From assembly GCF_006265225.1 (NCBI RefSeq), contig NZ_VDCS01000010.1, forward strand, positions 149,168 through 213,167: a DNA stretch of 64,000 bases, read 5' to 3'. Made by a program: the position numbers and the translations under genes. The DNA is from Allotamlana fucoidanivorans (GTDB taxonomy: Bacteria; Bacteroidota; Bacteroidia; Flavobacteriales; Flavobacteriaceae). Shown here one piece after another: positions 57,801 through 64,000 of this stretch (its first letter is position 1; each line of letters starts with the position of its first letter). Below the pieces are notes generated by a model that had not been told where the DNA came from, made no database searches, and saw only the letters and a program-made list of their open reading frames with translations.

Positions 57801-58547
57801 TTAATTGATCCCTTCAGCACTTTTTTTTGGTAAAACCTCTTCTGGAAATGGAAATAAAATGGTTGAATTCTTTTCGGCGGCAATATTAGATAAAGTTTGA
57901 TACAACCTTAACTTTATTGCTGATGGTGACTGATCTATTAATTTCCCTGCCTCAAGTAATTTACCAGCGGCTTGTTCTTCAGCTAAAGCCAAAATAATAC
58001 GTGCACGTCTAGAACGTTCGGCTTCAGCTTGATTGGCCATCATACGTTTCATGTTTTCGGGTAACTGAATATCTTTTATTTTTACATCTATGATTTCAAT
58101 TCCCCACTCCTTGGTTTCTACTTCAACTATTTTCTTAATATTATTCCCCATCTCTTCGCGCTTAGATAAAATAGTATCCAATTCCACTTTACCGCAAACA
58201 TCGCGCAGAGCTGCCTGAGATAATTGCGTGATAGCAAACGTGAATTCTTCAACTTCTAAAACTGCCATTTCTGGATTAATCACTTTAAAGAAGACCACGC
58301 CATCAATACTACACGGCACATTATCTTCCGTCATAACTTCTTGAGAAACTACATTTATAGTAATTACCCTAATATCAACTATTTGTATAGTGTCCACTAA
58401 TGGAATAATCCATCTAAATCCAGGCTTTAACGTGCCGATATGCTTACCAAACCTAAATTTTAAAGCGCGCTTGTATTCAAAAATAATGCGTATTCCGGAT
58501 AACAGAAATACAACAATGAAAATCGTAAAAATTAGCAGAAGATTCAT
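57801..58547 (-). CDS. SPFH/slipin-family membrane protein
   Basis: 248 residues from the ATG at 58547 (MNLLLIFTIFIVVFLLSGIR); the longer frame begins with TTG. One N-terminal membrane span and an SPFH domain (EYKRALKFRFGKHIGTLKPGFRWIIP; DIRVITINVVSQEVMTEDNVPCSIDG). Slipins organise membrane microdomains, usually beside an NfeD protein; none is next to this gene. Confidence 0.88.
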   Translation of the reverse strand: MNLLLIFTIFIVVFLLSGIRIIFEYKRALKFRFGKHIGTLKPGFRWIIPLVDTIQIVDIRVITINVVSQEVMTEDNVPCSIDGVVFFKVINPEMAVLEVEEFTFAITQLSQAALRDVCGKVELDTILSKREEMGNNIKKIVEVETKEWGIEIIDVKIKDIQLPENMKRMMANQAEAERSRRARIILALAEEQAAGKLLEAGKLIDQSPSAIKLRLYQTLSNIAAEKNSTILFPFPEEVLPKKSAEGIN

Positions 58548-58645
58548 GACATATGTTTTTTTTAAAATCAACGAATTACCTTATAAGATAAGACTTTTTA
58601 AGCAATTATAAAATGATATGTATCAGAAAATCAAGGAATCTGGTT

Positions 58646-59860
58646 TTAAACCTGTGCCTCCCCTTTTACATAATCCTGCAAATAGCTAAACCGTGGGGTT
58701 AGTCTTCCGTTTTCGGTAATTTTAGCGCGCTTTAAAATGCCTTCTTTGTCATCATTAAAAAACGCAGGAATGACATGTTTTAAAAACATATCTCCAAAAC
58801 CTTCACTAGCATCTTGTGGTAGTTCGCATGGTAAATTATCAACCGCCATGACCGCAATGGCTTCATCATTTTTAAAATTGGTTTCAGATGCGGTTTCTGG
58901 GTTGTAACCATAAATAGGATCTGCAATAGTTGATGCCCTGAGCGTAGTAGCAACTGGCCCGTTAACATCACAACTAATATCAGCCACTACTTTAATATTG
59001 AAATTGGCAGACGTAACATCTTCTCTTGTATACAAATACGGGGCTCCATCACCATAAAAATGCCCTGCTATATACAAATCGGTTACCTTGGCAAAGCGCA
59101 TAAAATCTGATTCATAGTCCTTTGGATTATTGAAAAAATCATGAACATCATGTACCCTTTTTCCATCCTTTCTTTTATTGTAATCTAGTACATCTATTTT
59201 ACAATACACAGGCTCCTCAAAATTCAAACTCAAATAATCTTCAACCAACACTTGCTTAATACGCATGGCATCTAACATTTCCTGTGCTCCATTAGATACT
59301 TTTCCGCTTCCCGTCAGTAATATTTTAATATGGGGCAATTCAAAATTCTTTAATTCATTAATCAAAGCCTCTTGATTGGGTAATGCACTTGCCTTGGGTA
59401 ATTGCCAAGAATTATATTTTAATCCCCAAGCTCTAAATCCATTATACGCACCTACAATACCTGCATACTTTCCAAATCCAATGAGTCTGTTTCCGTTTTC
59501 ATCTGTTATAGTTTCATGGTCATAAAGCTCTATATTCTTATCTAAAATAGCTTGCAACAGCTTTCTATTATACGGCTGTTTCTTTATAGTATGCGAAAAG
59601 AAAAAATACTTTTTATTAGGAATTAATGCCTCTATGGGGACTTCTTTAACACCAATCATAACATCACATCCTGAAATATTATGGGTTACATCAAAGCCTT
59701 CTTTTAAATAAGCTTCATCTTCAAACACACGAACTTCTGAAGTTTCTACAATAAAATCAGCCATTGGATATTGTCCTTTTGCCTCGGCTAATTTGGTTGG
59801 CGAAAACACCACACGACGATCGGGCGGATTTTTACGTTCTTTTATAATGGCAAATTTCAT
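58646..59860 (-). CDS. Saccharopine dehydrogenase-like NAD(P) oxidoreductase
   Basis: 404 residues: AlaDh/PNT-like N-terminal half (MKFAIIKERKNPPDRRVVFSP ... DVMIGVKEVP) with a long linker, a Rossmann half with LLTGSGKVSNGAQEM, and a C-terminal conserved VVADISCDVNGPVATTLRAST. The last motif is typical of lysine-forming saccharopine dehydrogenases (LYS1-like). Catalyses saccharopine-type reversible reductive deamination or a related reaction. Confidence 0.75.
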   Translation of the reverse strand: MKFAIIKERKNPPDRRVVFSPTKLAEAKGQYPMADFIVETSEVRVFEDEAYLKEGFDVTHNISGCDVMIGVKEVPIEALIPNKKYFFFSHTIKKQPYNRKLLQAILDKNIELYDHETITDENGNRLIGFGKYAGIVGAYNGFRAWGLKYNSWQLPKASALPNQEALINELKNFELPHIKILLTGSGKVSNGAQEMLDAMRIKQVLVEDYLSLNFEEPVYCKIDVLDYNKRKDGKRVHDVHDFFNNPKDYESDFMRFAKVTDLYIAGHFYGDGAPYLYTREDVTSANFNIKVVADISCDVNGPVATTLRASTIADPIYGYNPETASETNFKNDEAIAVMAVDNLPCELPQDASEGFGDMFLKHVIPAFFNDDKEGILKRAKITENGRLTPRFSYLQDYVKGEAQV

Positions 59861-59933
59861 AGGGTTTTGGAATAATTTTTGCTCTAATTTACTCGGATTT
59901 GATATGATTTACAAAGTTTTTGGTAAATTTGCT

Positions 59934-60013
59934 GCCCGCGTTAAGGATTGAACGATATGTTTGAGCTCCTCGCAGAGAGCGAGTAGTGAAAGCCTGACCC
60001 GATTGGGGAACGC
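59934..60013 (+). repeat. Structured 80-nt element upstream of ssrA
   Basis: Outer arms GCGTT (59938-59942) and AACGC (60009-60013) enclose CCTCGC...GCGAG (5-bp hairpin, CTCGC/GCGAG) and a GAAAGCCTGACCC stretch. The 'GCCCGCGTTAxGGATTG...GAAAGCC' layout recalls a repeat found between genes of many flavobacteria. It ends 29 bp before tmRNA and its TTG at 60003-60005 could serve as the -33 box of ssrA (TATTATAT near 60028). Confidence 0.45.
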
Positions 60014-60042
60014 ACAAATAAAATTACTATTATATTAAAAAT

Positions 60043-60436
60043 GGGGTCGACTGGTTTTGACAGCGAGATTAATGAAATGGTAAGCACGTGGTGTAATGAT
60101 TTTGAAACACCTTAAAGGCTAAATCAAACTTTAAACGGCGAGAATAACTACGCTTTAGCTGCTTAATAACTGAATTATAGTAAGTTCAAGCCCCGGCACA
60201 CTAGGTGTGCAAGCTAAATGTCTCCTGAAAGCCTTGGTTAATGGCGTTCTTTTTAGAGGCATCGTAAAAATTGACTAAGATGGTGTAGCGCTTTGATGCA
60301 CTTTCAAGATTTAGAAGCTAAGTTATAAGTAGGCTGTCTTTAGCTAGCTTATAATCGAAAAACCAAGAAAAGACTAAACGTGTAGAAAGCTCTTTGGTTA
60401 CTTGTTTGGACGAGAGTTCGATTCTCTCCGACTCCA
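60043..60436 (+). ncRNA. ssrA: Transfer-messenger RNA (tmRNA)
   Basis: 394 nt. The tRNA-like ends pair GGGGTCG with CGACTCC, and the 3' half has the T-loop GTTCGATTC. The resume codon and tag reading frame at 60137-60166 gives GENNYALAA and a stop, the normal flavobacterial tag. CCA is not encoded. Rescues stalled ribosomes with SmpB. A strong terminator follows. Confidence 0.97.
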
Positions 60437-60439
60437 CAG

Positions 60440-60478
60440 AAAACCCTTGTATACCTATAAAATACAAGGGTTTTACTT
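60440..60478 (+). terminator. Intrinsic terminator of ssrA
   Basis: AAAACCCTTGTAT (60440-60452) pairs with ATACAAGGGTTTT (60462-60474) over 13 bp, then a T-rich tail. Confidence 0.93.
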
Positions 60479-60581
60479 TTTAGTTGATAATTTCAGGGAT
60501 AAAATTTCAATTTTTTCATTGTTGATAATCAGTCCTTTTCTTTAACTTCATAAAATATTAATCTAAAAATTATAATAAATT

Positions 60582-60872
60582 ATGAACGGAGAATACCGAA
60601 ACCACACCCAAAGACTAAATGAATTAGTTGCTAATAAAAATAAATACAGTCTCGATATTTATTTAGAAAAGCTTAAAAAGCTTTCAAATGATATTACGGA
60701 AGATATTATCAATGATTTAATTACAACCTATAAAAATAATCCTGAAATAATAAATTATTTATTATCACTGATTCAAAAAATAGAGTTAGATAGTCATCAT
60801 GTCCCTTTAATAAATATAAATGATATTGAAAATAATTTAATTCAGTCAGTGTATAAAATAATAGAAGAATAA
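60582..60872 (+). CDS. Orphan protein of unknown function next to ssrA
   Basis: 96 residues, AT-rich, highly charged and helical (MNGEYRNHTQRLNELVANKN ... KIIEE), with no signal, cysteines or recognised domain. Nearby DNA is repeat-rich and lacks conserved genes, so this may be a recently acquired gene. I cannot name a function. Confidence 0.5.
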   Translation: MNGEYRNHTQRLNELVANKNKYSLDIYLEKLKKLSNDITEDIINDLITTYKNNPEIINYLLSLIQKIELDSHHVPLININDIENNLIQSVYKIIEE

Positions 60873-60907
60873 ACGCAAAATAATAGTTTTTCATTACAGG
60901 CTTTTAC

Positions 60908-61334
60908 TTAAAACCACTGAAAACCACACACAATGCACCACTCAGTAACAACTTAGTCACCACAGCATTTTTTACATACAAAATCAAGTAATTCACACAT
61001 TTCTCAACACTAACACTGAAAACCACACACAATGCACTACTCAGTCCTCACCCAGTTTATGGGGCTTAGAAAGGTAAATACTATTGGTATTGCACAGGCC
61101 GTTAAGGTGATGCACTTATCTGCTATGGCCTATAACCTTAAAAAGTATCTGAAATTCATTGAAAAAACAGTGAAAAGTGATGCAGAGGCAAAGCATCGTT
61201 TGTATTTGCAACTTAAAGCCTCAATATTACTTTGAATAAGCCCTTTAGAAGTACTGAAATTTACGTAGAAAACAGGGGGGGTATACGAATACCTATTACA
61301 AAATAGTTAAAACCACTTAAAACCACACAACGTG
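60908..61334. repeat. Three imperfect copies of an A/C-rich repeat around an IS fragment
   Basis: TTAAAACCACTGAAAACCAC (60908-60927) recurs at 61307-61326 with one substitution, and a middle copy begins ACTGAAAACCACACACAATG at 61014. A longer 30-bp duplication (60917-60946 and 61015-61044, 29/30 identical) begins with CTGAAAACC. The copies flank the transposase fragment, so they may be debris of the element ends. Confidence 0.55.
61020..61235 (+). pseudogene. C-terminal fragment of an IS1182-like transposase
   Basis: An open frame (67 codons from the ATG at 61032) ends GLRKVNTIGIAQ ... MHLSAMAYNLKKYLKF, the conserved tail of IS1182-family DDE transposases in Bacteroidota. A TGA lies five codons upstream, so the N-terminal DDE core is missing. 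Identification is by memory of the tail motif; it could be a related IS family. Confidence 0.6.
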
Positions 61335-61443
61335 TGTACTTTATAAAACCGTATTCGTTAAAAAACAGCGTTTTACGTTTTTTTATTTCATTTTTTGCCG
61401 AATTTTTGCCGAAAACATGTCGATATTCTTAATTAATTTTCGA

Positions 61444-61475
61444 AAAAAAAATACCGTAGCAATTTAATGCTACGG
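61444..61475 (-). terminator. Terminator of the 33-residue small gene
   Basis: ACCGTAGCA and TGCTACGGT form a perfect 9-bp stem with a 6-nt loop, followed on the minus strand by ATTTTTTTT. It lies 9 bp past the small ORF's stop. Confidence 0.85.
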
Positions 61476-61484
61476 TTTGGTTAA

Positions 61485-61586
61485 CTACTCCCTTGATGAC
61501 CAATAAGCGTCATTTTCAGGATTTAATTGATTTGCATGATTGTCAAGCTCTTCTTGACTGTAATCATAATCTGAATTTAAACTCAT
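61485..61586 (-). CDS. 33-residue small protein
   Basis: The frame MSLNSDYDYSQEELDNHANQ, then LNPENDAYWSSRE, runs from the ATG at 61586 to TAG at 61485. It is acidic, soluble and has no membrane segment. A 9-bp hairpin with T8 follows, so the gene is transcribed leftward as its own unit. The ending LNPxNDAYWxSR is a motif I associate with other flavobacterial small proteins. Too short for a standard gene call. Confidence 0.6.
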   Translation of the reverse strand: MSLNSDYDYSQEELDNHANQLNPENDAYWSSRE

Positions 61587-61713
61587 AATTTTTAGGTTAA
61601 AATAATTAATAAATTCATCTCAAACGAAATGATGAAATAAAACTAATGGAAAAACAAGTGTGAAAAAGGCAATATTTAGCGAAATTTACCTGAGACGAAT
61701 AATTGCTTAAAAA

Positions 61714-61827
61714 ATGACATTATTACATCCAGAAAACGAAAACGACATAGGTGCTGAAGAAATACATTTTACACATGTATCTTCAACTAATTTAATGGAC
61801 ATTAAAAATCCTTTTGACACATTGTAA
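61714..61827 (+). CDS. 37-residue small ORF, possibly the first cassette gene
   Basis: MTLLHPENENDIGAEEIHFT, then HVSSTNLMDIKNPFDTL. It starts 127 bp from the divergent 33-residue gene and ends 15 bp before a repeat that resembles the array palindromes. Coding status is uncertain. Confidence 0.35.
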   Translation: MTLLHPENENDIGAEEIHFTHVSSTNLMDIKNPFDTL

Positions 61828-61842
61828 GAAAGTTATTATATT

Positions 61843-61965
61843 GCAGCTAAAACATTATAAAACCAAAATAATAAGAATGATAAAAAAACTAAAAAACCAT
61901 CGTTATCCCTCCCGATTAGATGTAATATGTAGTTTTCAATCATTCATATAAACAAGTTGTAGCAC
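61843..61965 (+). repeat. Leftmost, degraded array repeat (repeat 0)
   Basis: The left part GCTAAAACATTATAAAACC (61847-61865) matches 15 of 19 bases of the start of repeat A (GCTACAACAATGTATAACC). The right end CATATAAACAA leads into GTTGTAGCAC (61956-61965), the same position as in the other repeats. The central part differs. Confidence 0.5.
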
Positions 61966-61987
61966 ATTATGACCAACCAAACGCAAA

Positions 61988-62560
61988 ATGAATAAATTCA
62001 CAGTTCTTTTATTACTCATAACAATCGGAATTATTTCCTGCAAAAATTCTGAAAAGGAAATTGACAAATTGGAAATTGCTAAGAAATACTATAAAATTCT
62101 TGACAAATCAGATGTTACTGGAATCGAAACTTTGCTGACCGATAGCCTATTGACAAAGGAAACCGAATATGACTATGAACAGACATTTTCCAAAAAAGAA
62201 TACGTGGAATGGCTAAAATGGGATTCTGTGTTCGAACCGACGTACAAAATCCTTGAAATCGGACAGGAAAATGGAACTGTAAAAGCTAAAATTTCAAAAA
62301 CAGACAAAAGAATCTCTTTCCTTCATAAAGAGCCTATTGTGACTGACCAAGTTATCCATTTTGACAAGGATAAAATAACCAGTATTGAAACAACAAAATA
62401 TGTGATTTTCAACGATTCAGTATTTGTTAAAAACAGAGATGGACTCTTGAATTGGATTGACAAAAATCACCCTGAACTAAATGGATTTATTCACGACCAA
62501 ACAAAGACTGGCGGAATGAAATACCTAAAAGCGATTGAACTTTATGAAAATAAAAAATAA
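61988..62560 (+). CDS. Cassette gene 1: lipoprotein of unknown function
   Basis: 190 residues with a lipoprotein signal (FTVLLLLITIGIISCKNSEKE). The rest is charged with no recognised family. It is flanked by GTTGTAGCAC (61956) and its exact reverse complement GTGCTACAAC (62562), 2 bp after the stop. It uses GAC and AAG codons more freely than the core genes, suggesting a separate history. Confidence 0.75.
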   Translation: MNKFTVLLLLITIGIISCKNSEKEIDKLEIAKKYYKILDKSDVTGIETLLTDSLLTKETEYDYEQTFSKKEYVEWLKWDSVFEPTYKILEIGQENGTVKAKISKTDKRISFLHKEPIVTDQVIHFDKDKITSIETTKYVIFNDSVFVKNRDGLLNWIDKNHPELNGFIHDQTKTGGMKYLKAIELYENKK

Positions 62561-62561
62561 C

Positions 62562-62702
62562 GTGCTACAACAATGTATAACCGCAATTACGGCGGATTCG
62601 ACTACGGCCAAATCCACTCGGTATTGCGAACTTCTGTGCTCTACTGAAAATTAACGCGTATTAACCCGTAACTGACGGTTATACGAGACCGTTGCCATTA
62701 AT
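62562..62702 (+). repeat. Array repeat A (attC-like, 141 bp)
   Basis: Starts GTGCTACAAC, then AATGTATAACCG; the far side is CGGTTATACGAGACC, then GTTGCCATTA. GTATAACCG and CGGTTATAC pair perfectly. The core has its own hairpin (GCAAT/ATTGC with GGATT/AATCC inside). The left ten bases belong to gene 1's unit and the right ten to gene 2's. Confidence 0.7.
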
Positions 62703-62707
62703 TTAAA

Positions 62708-63160
62708 ATGACCGTAATAAATTCAATATTTTCAGTTTCATTAAGTTTGATTTTCGTATTCATTAATCTGAATAGCGGAATAAAAACGTCTGAAATACAA
62801 AACAAAACTCTGACCGAAAAAATTGATTGCGGAATTGAAAGCGTAACTCTGAAAACGGAACGAATTGAAAAGAAACGCAAGTTTTTATTCTGGACTTTAA
62901 AACACAAAAAAGTAATCGTGACTGACCGAATTATTGACCAAAATGGAAATGAAGTTTTTGAAAAAAAATCAGTTTTTATAAGCTCAATGGATGCTTCTGA
63001 CACAAGAAAATTTAATCGCATAAAAATTGTCGGAAATGAAATTTGGATTTTCAGTCACGGCAAAAATGTGGATAAAGTTAAACCTATTAATCGTTATAAT
63101 TTTTGTGGAGATTATCTTGGGAAAAAAGATTGGGAAGACGGAGATTATTACGACGACTGA
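62708..63160 (+). CDS. Cassette gene 2: exported protein of unknown function
   Basis: 150 residues with an N-terminal hydrophobic stretch (SIFSVSLSLIFVFINLNSGI) that may be a signal or anchor. It then has a basic middle with FWTLKHKKVIVTDRII and an acidic tail (KKDWEDGDYYDD). No family recognised. It lies between GTTGCCATTA (62691) and TAATGGCAAC (63172). The start codon is 17 bp after the GTTG. Confidence 0.7.
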   Translation: MTVINSIFSVSLSLIFVFINLNSGIKTSEIQNKTLTEKIDCGIESVTLKTERIEKKRKFLFWTLKHKKVIVTDRIIDQNGNEVFEKKSVFISSMDASDTRKFNRIKIVGNEIWIFSHGKNVDKVKPINRYNFCGDYLGKKDWEDGDYYDD

Positions 63161-63171
63161 AATAAAAAAAC

Positions 63172-63310
63172 TAATGGCAACACCGTATAAAAAAAATTGC
63201 TAGTTTTAGCTAAACCAAAGTTAGTTGCTCGTTTGCTAGCTTCTGATTTTCCTTCGGAAAATCCTCGCACACAAACACGCAACTTTCCTTATACATCAAC
63301 GTTGGCAGTA
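63172..63310 (+). repeat. Array repeat B (attC-like)
   Basis: Starts CTAATGGCAAC, then ACCGTATAA; ends TTATACATCAAC, then GTTGGCAGTA. GTATAA/TTATAC pair, and GATTTTCC TTC GGAAAATC forms a perfect 8-bp hairpin in the core. AGTTGC and GCAACT add outer pairing. It is clearly related in sequence to repeat C. Confidence 0.75.
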
Positions 63311-63322
63311 AGCTGAAAATCG

Positions 63323-63742
63323 ATGAATTATAAAAATCTGATATTAATTTTAACCTTCTTAACTTTTGGACTTGTTAGCGGACAAAACCAAAACGCAGAA
63401 AATATTAATGTGAGATACTTATATGGCAACGATTCAGAAGTCTGGGAAGTCAATAAAATTGAACCAAATGATAGAATCATATTGACTAAAAGATTGGAAT
63501 ACAACAGCGAATACAAAGAATTAGTAACAATATTTTACTGGAACGGCGGACTTAAAGCTGGATATCCGAAAAACTCTGAAAAGAACGAAGAAGAAACTAC
63601 ACCGAAAATAGGAACGTGGAAAATTGACCAAAGTAATCGGACTTTGTCTACGACTATTTCCTTGGGCGATTTCGGAAATAAATTTCTTATTTTAGAATTA
63701 AATCCTAACCGATTAATATTAATGAAATTGAACAAAGAATAA
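63323..63742 (+). CDS. Cassette gene 3: exported protein of unknown function
   Basis: 139 residues: signal peptide (NLILILTFLTFGLVSGQ), then a small beta-rich domain (VRYLYGNDSEVWEVNKIE; GTWKIDQSNRTLST). No family recognised. Flanked by GTTGGCAGTA (63301) and its exact reverse complement TACTGCCAAC (63748). Confidence 0.7.
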   Translation: MNYKNLILILTFLTFGLVSGQNQNAENINVRYLYGNDSEVWEVNKIEPNDRIILTKRLEYNSEYKELVTIFYWNGGLKAGYPKNSEKNEEETTPKIGTWKIDQSNRTLSTTISLGDFGNKFLILELNPNRLILMKLNKE

Positions 63743-63747
63743 AAGCC

Positions 63748-63886
63748 TACTGCCAACACCGTATATAAAAAATTGCTGGTGTTGTGCTAAAACAAAGGTC
63801 GTTGCACGTTTGCTACGTCTGATTTTCCTTCGGAAAATCCTCGCACGCAAACCCGCAACTTTCCATATACAAACACGTTGGCATTA
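63748..63886 (+). repeat. Array repeat C (attC-like)
   Basis: Starts TACTGCCAAC, then ACCGTATATAAAAA; ends CCATATACAAACAC, then GTTGGCATTA. It shares with repeat B the hairpin GATTTTCC TTC GGAAAATC and the flank CTCGCAC. The two differ in about one base in five. Confidence 0.75.
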
Positions 63887-63889
63887 ATT

Positions 63890-64000
63890 ATGAACCAATC
63901 ACAGCCTAAAAATCTGATTTACGGAAAATTATTTTTGATTTCTGTCATTTTATTGTTGCTAAATGACTTTTTTTTTAAATATTATTTTCATAATTATCTG
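63890..64000 (+). CDS. Cassette gene 4, start only: membrane protein
   Basis: The frame MNQSQPKNLIYGKLFLISVI, then LLLLNDFFFKYYFHNYL, runs off the window. It has a long hydrophobic segment (LFLISVILLLLNDFFF). The start codon follows GTTGGCATTA by 3 bp, the same layout as genes 1 to 3. Confidence 0.6.
   Translation, partial: MNQSQPKNLIYGKLFLISVILLLLNDFFFKYYFHNYL

Noticed and set aside
61843..63886. CRISPR array or IS ends as an explanation for the repeats
   Set aside because: The spacers are whole protein-coding genes on one strand, repeats are about 140 bp and palindromic, and the inner and outer arms do not match any one transposon's inverted repeats.
61956..63886. Calling the array a classical integron
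   Set aside because: No IntI-type integrase is in the window and the cores read GTTGTAG, GTTGCCA and GTTGGCA rather than GTTRRRY. Only the topology matches.
60400..64000. Direct-repeat att site from ssrA 3' end
   Set aside because: No second copy of the ssrA 3' end (TCGATTCTCTCCGACTCC) appears to the right.

Overview
The window reads as the chromosome of a marine-type Flavobacteriaceae bacterium (Bacteroidota). The evidence is low GC, Bacteroidota promoters (TTG, 17 to 20 bp, TAnnTTTG) rather than E. coli-type boxes, few Shine-Dalgarno sequences, and families such as DUF3467, DUF2851, DUF4369, a PspC/K+ channel pair and the tmRNA tag GENNYALAA. Most of the window is conserved core. Only the last 3.5 kb, beyond the tmRNA gene, looks accessory.

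Layout. 1-3.7 kb: partial D-Ala-D-Ala dipeptidase, AlkB-like dioxygenase, a 500 bp gap with a candidate small RNA, a DUF819 membrane protein and a DUF4369 lipoprotein. 3.6-6 kb: tRNA-Thr and a leftward idi-queD-manA unit. 6-8.5 kb: prfC, a small Fe-S protein and a DUF3467 protein with a decayed copy of its tail beside it. 8.6-23.5 kb: the transcription/translation block, read right to left: rpsU, xerC, hpf, tRNA-Thr/Tyr/Gly/Thr, tuf, tRNA-Trp, secE, nusG, rplK-A-J-L, rpoB, rpoC. 23.6-30.6 kb: acyl-CoA dehydrogenase, ComEA-like protein, Na+/alanine symporter, K+ channel with PspC, DUF2851, DUF2721. 30.6-43.7 kb: GH2 glycosidase, LolC/E-like permease, NamZ-type muramidase, fatty-acid hydroxylase, YkgJ, methyltransferase, an outer-membrane barrel with a 1006-residue TPR protein, and ftsE. 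43.7-53.9 kb: surface polysaccharide locus with four glycosyltransferases, two flippases, 3-amino-sugar genes (FdtA/FdtB-like), an acyltransferase and a FemAB-like protein. 54-60.4 kb: typA, kdsA, slipin, saccharopine dehydrogenase-like protein, an 80-nt structured element and ssrA (tmRNA).

60.4-64 kb is the part to look at. After ssrA come an orphan ORF, a fragment of an IS1182-type transposase in short repeats, and a 33-residue small gene with its own terminator. Then comes an array of genes for exported proteins separated by about 140-bp imperfect palindromes. Each gene sits in a unit that starts with GTTG plus six bases and ends with the exact reverse complement of those ten bases. The ten bases differ between units. 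This is the topology of integron gene cassettes, but the core is not the canonical GTTRRRY and no integrase lies in the window. It is the best candidate here for an undescribed mobile cassette system.

The polysaccharide genes probably assemble a glycan with a 3-acylamido-deoxyhexose. Its dTDP-glucose precursor genes are not in the window; kdsA supplies Kdo for the LPS core.
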